From: Acinetobacter higginsii
Lineage (GTDB): Bacteria; Pseudomonadota; Gammaproteobacteria; Pseudomonadales; Moraxellaceae
Direction: 5' to 3'
Assembly: GCF_000369525.1 (NCBI RefSeq)
Contig: NZ_KB850076.1
Coordinates: forward strand, 100,484-164,483
Length of the DNA stretch: 64,000 bases
A program made the position numbers and the translations under genes. Positions 62,752 through 64,000 of the stretch are shown in pieces. The notes under the pieces are model-generated. The model was not told the DNA's origin. It saw only the letters and a list, made by a program, of their open reading frames with translations, and searched no databases. Positions within the stretch are counted from its first letter, which is position 1, and the number at the start of each line of letters is the position of its first letter.

Positions 62752-63144
62752 TCAAGCTAAATTTTTTAATACGCCACATTTATCAGCAGTACATAAACCG
62801 TCACAGGTTTTCCGAATTTCTAACAACTGCTCAATGAGTTTCTGTTGGTTTCTAATACTATCTTGTACATCTCTAATATGAGAATCAATAAGTTCATTTA
62901 CTTCAGAACAATTTTGGGCAGGCGTATCTTTATAAGTTAATAATTTTTTGATTTCACTAAGATTCATGTTCAATGTTCGGCAATTGACAATAAATTTTAG
63001 TCTATCAATATAGTTTTCTGAATACAGTCGATAGTTGCCCTGATTTCTTTCAGGTGGTGGGATTAAACCTTCTTTTTCATAGAACCTAATTGTTAATACT
63101 GAACAAGAGGTCTTCTCAGATAACTCACCTATTTTTAAGAACAT
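62752..63144 (-). CDS. cadR: CadR/PbrR-like MerR-family metal regulator
   Basis: Protein of 130 residues from ATG 63144 (MFLKIGELSEKTSCSVLTIRFYEKEGLI), the standard MerR start. A TTG 9 nt upstream is less likely. N-terminal winged helix, then a dimerisation helix, with Cys in AQNCSEVNELI (about 79) and a C-terminal CDGLCTADKCG cluster, as in Cd(II)/Pb(II)-responsive CadR/PbrR proteins. Divergent from the metal transporter, with a MerR-type promoter between. Confidence 0.9.
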   Translation of the reverse strand: MFLKIGELSEKTSCSVLTIRFYEKEGLIPPPERNQGNYRLYSENYIDRLKFIVNCRTLNMNLSEIKKLLTYKDTPAQNCSEVNELIDSHIRDVQDSIRNQQKLIEQLLEIRKTCDGLCTADKCGVLKNLA

Positions 63145-63164
63145 GGTAATCAACCAAAACTAGC

Positions 63165-63196
63165 TTGACTCTATAGTAGCTATAGGGATTTTAATA
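63165..63196 (+). promoter_or_regulatory. MerR-type cadR-responsive promoter
   Basis: -35 TTGACT (63165-63170), long 20-bp spacer carrying the dyad CTATAGTAGCTATAG, and -10 TTAATA (63191-63196). Over-long spacers with a central dyad are the hallmark of MerR-activated promoters, and this one resembles the pbr/cad box. Drives the transporter gene. Confidence 0.85.
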
Positions 63197-63212
63197 TGCA
63201 ACAAGTGAAGAT

Positions 63213-64000
63213 ATGACTATAGGCACATCAATGAGTGGTTGCGGTTGTAATAAAGAAAGTTCTTGTGACGATACCAAGCAAAAACAAAATGAATCAGAAA
63301 CAGATTCTTGTAAAGGTAAAGATTCAGTTACTGAAGTAAGTAAAAGCTCTTGTTGTGGTAATGAGTTACAGCAAGGAGCTAACTCTGATGAAAAAGATAC
63401 TTGCGGTAGTAACCAGCCGTGTTCTACGCAGTCGAATTCATGTTGTGGTTCGGATTCGATAACTTCACCTGAACCGATTCGGGGGAGTGAAGATACAGCG
63501 ACTTTCATCAGTGACTATAACATCCCGAAAATGGATTGCTCCGCAGAGGAACAAATGGTTCGGATGACTTTATCTTCATTAGTAGATGTTAAGAGGCTGG
63601 TATTTGATTTGCCAAACCGAAACCTAAAAGTTCTGCATAATGGTGAAAATAATGAAATCACTGCAAAACTTGAAGCTCTTGGATTTGGAGCAAAATTAAA
63701 TAAAACTGAAGCATATGAAAATAAAGAGCACGCACAAGAAGCCAGTACTTTTCTAATTCCAAAGATGGATTGTTCGGCAGAAGAGCAAATGGTCAGAATG
63801 GCTCTTTCTCCCTTGCATGAAGTTAAAGGTTTATCATTTGATTTGGCACAAAGACAGTTAGTTGTTTTCCATACAAATGGGATTAATGAAATTACCACAA
63901 AACTTGAAGCCCTCGGTTTTGGTGCAAAGCTCGTGGAAACAGTAAAAGCCACTGGGGAATTGCCTGAAACACCAGATCCGACTAAGCAGGCGAAAGTCCT
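63213..64000 (+). CDS. Heavy-metal transporter N-terminus (truncated by window end)
   Basis: Open frame of 262 residues to the edge, from ATG 63213 (an in-frame ATG at 63231 is possible). A cysteine-rich start (GCGCNKESSC, SSCCGN, NSCCGS) is followed by two near-identical HMA-like domains: IPKMDCSAEEQMVRMTLSSL and IPKMDCSAEEQMVRMALSPL, each ending in ITxKLEALGFGAKL. The MDCxxEE metal site is typical of cation-diffusion-facilitator-type transporters with N-terminal HMA domains, though a P-type ATPase cannot be excluded. Regulated by the divergent CadR-like protein. Confidence 0.8.
   Translation, partial: MTIGTSMSGCGCNKESSCDDTKQKQNESETDSCKGKDSVTEVSKSSCCGNELQQGANSDEKDTCGSNQPCSTQSNSCCGSDSITSPEPIRGSEDTATFISDYNIPKMDCSAEEQMVRMTLSSLVDVKRLVFDLPNRNLKVLHNGENNEITAKLEALGFGAKLNKTEAYENKEHAQEASTFLIPKMDCSAEEQMVRMALSPLHEVKGLSFDLAQRQLVVFHTNGINEITTKLEALGFGAKLVETVKATGELPETPDPTKQAKV

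Noticed and set aside
1..64000. tRNA or rRNA genes
   Set aside because: No cloverleaf or rRNA-like sequence was recognised on reading. A tRNAscan run would settle it.

Overview
The window looks like an Acinetobacter chromosome. The genes prfC, a DUF3298 lipoprotein, tatD, acnA, tcdA, an NlpE-like gene and dusA form an ordinary gammaproteobacterial block, and low GC, Acinetobacter-like protein sequences and IS256/IS3 debris agree. The species cannot be fixed from sequence alone. The core block (about 37.2-49.5 kb) is flanked on both sides by accessory DNA.

Region 1 (1-11.6 kb) is part of a mobile element (element A). It carries a YagK/YfjJ (inovirus Gp2-like) protein, a GIY-YIG nuclease, a lipoprotein/small-membrane-protein operon, a structured RNA, a zinc-ribbon/HicA-like/ankyrin operon, and a module of zinc ribbon, DUF932, YqaJ exonuclease and Gp3-like metal-binding protein. 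Region 2 (11.7-19.4 kb) is a type I restriction-modification operon. Its hsdS carries seven 10-bp repeats, a RelA/SpoT-domain gene sits between hsdS and hsdR, and a fic gene follows. A 33-bp remnant of the Gp3-like gene and an IS256-family element come next.

Region 3 (20.8-36.2 kb) is a detoxification island. It holds SDR and MDR oxidoreductases around a LysR regulator, the formaldehyde genes frmR-frmA-fghA, and a reactive-electrophile set (yqhD, DJ-1/PfpI, nemA, nemR, curA-like, GST). Two sites sharing 17 identical bases lie before yqhD and in the nemR/curA gap, and probably bind NemR. IS3-family fragments and a scrap of a fic 3' end lie at the edges of this region.

Region 4 (37.2-49.5 kb) is the core block, ending with dusA. 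Region 5 (49.6-64 kb) is a second element (element B). Its tyrosine integrase abuts the 5' end of dusA, a known integration hotspot. It repeats the architecture of element A: PrtN/AlpA-type regulators, a YagK/YfjJ protein, zinc ribbon, lipoproteins, DUF805, the same structured RNA, then DUF932-YqaJ-Gp3-like. It ends in the window with a CadR-like regulator and a truncated metal transporter as cargo.

The most interesting signal is the RNA-like element present in both mobile elements (about 4003-4241 and 58875-59110). The two copies differ mainly by paired, compensatory changes. Next come the hairpins separating the DUF932, YqaJ and Gp3-like genes in both elements, the phase-variable-looking hsdS, and the RelA/SpoT gene inside the restriction operon.
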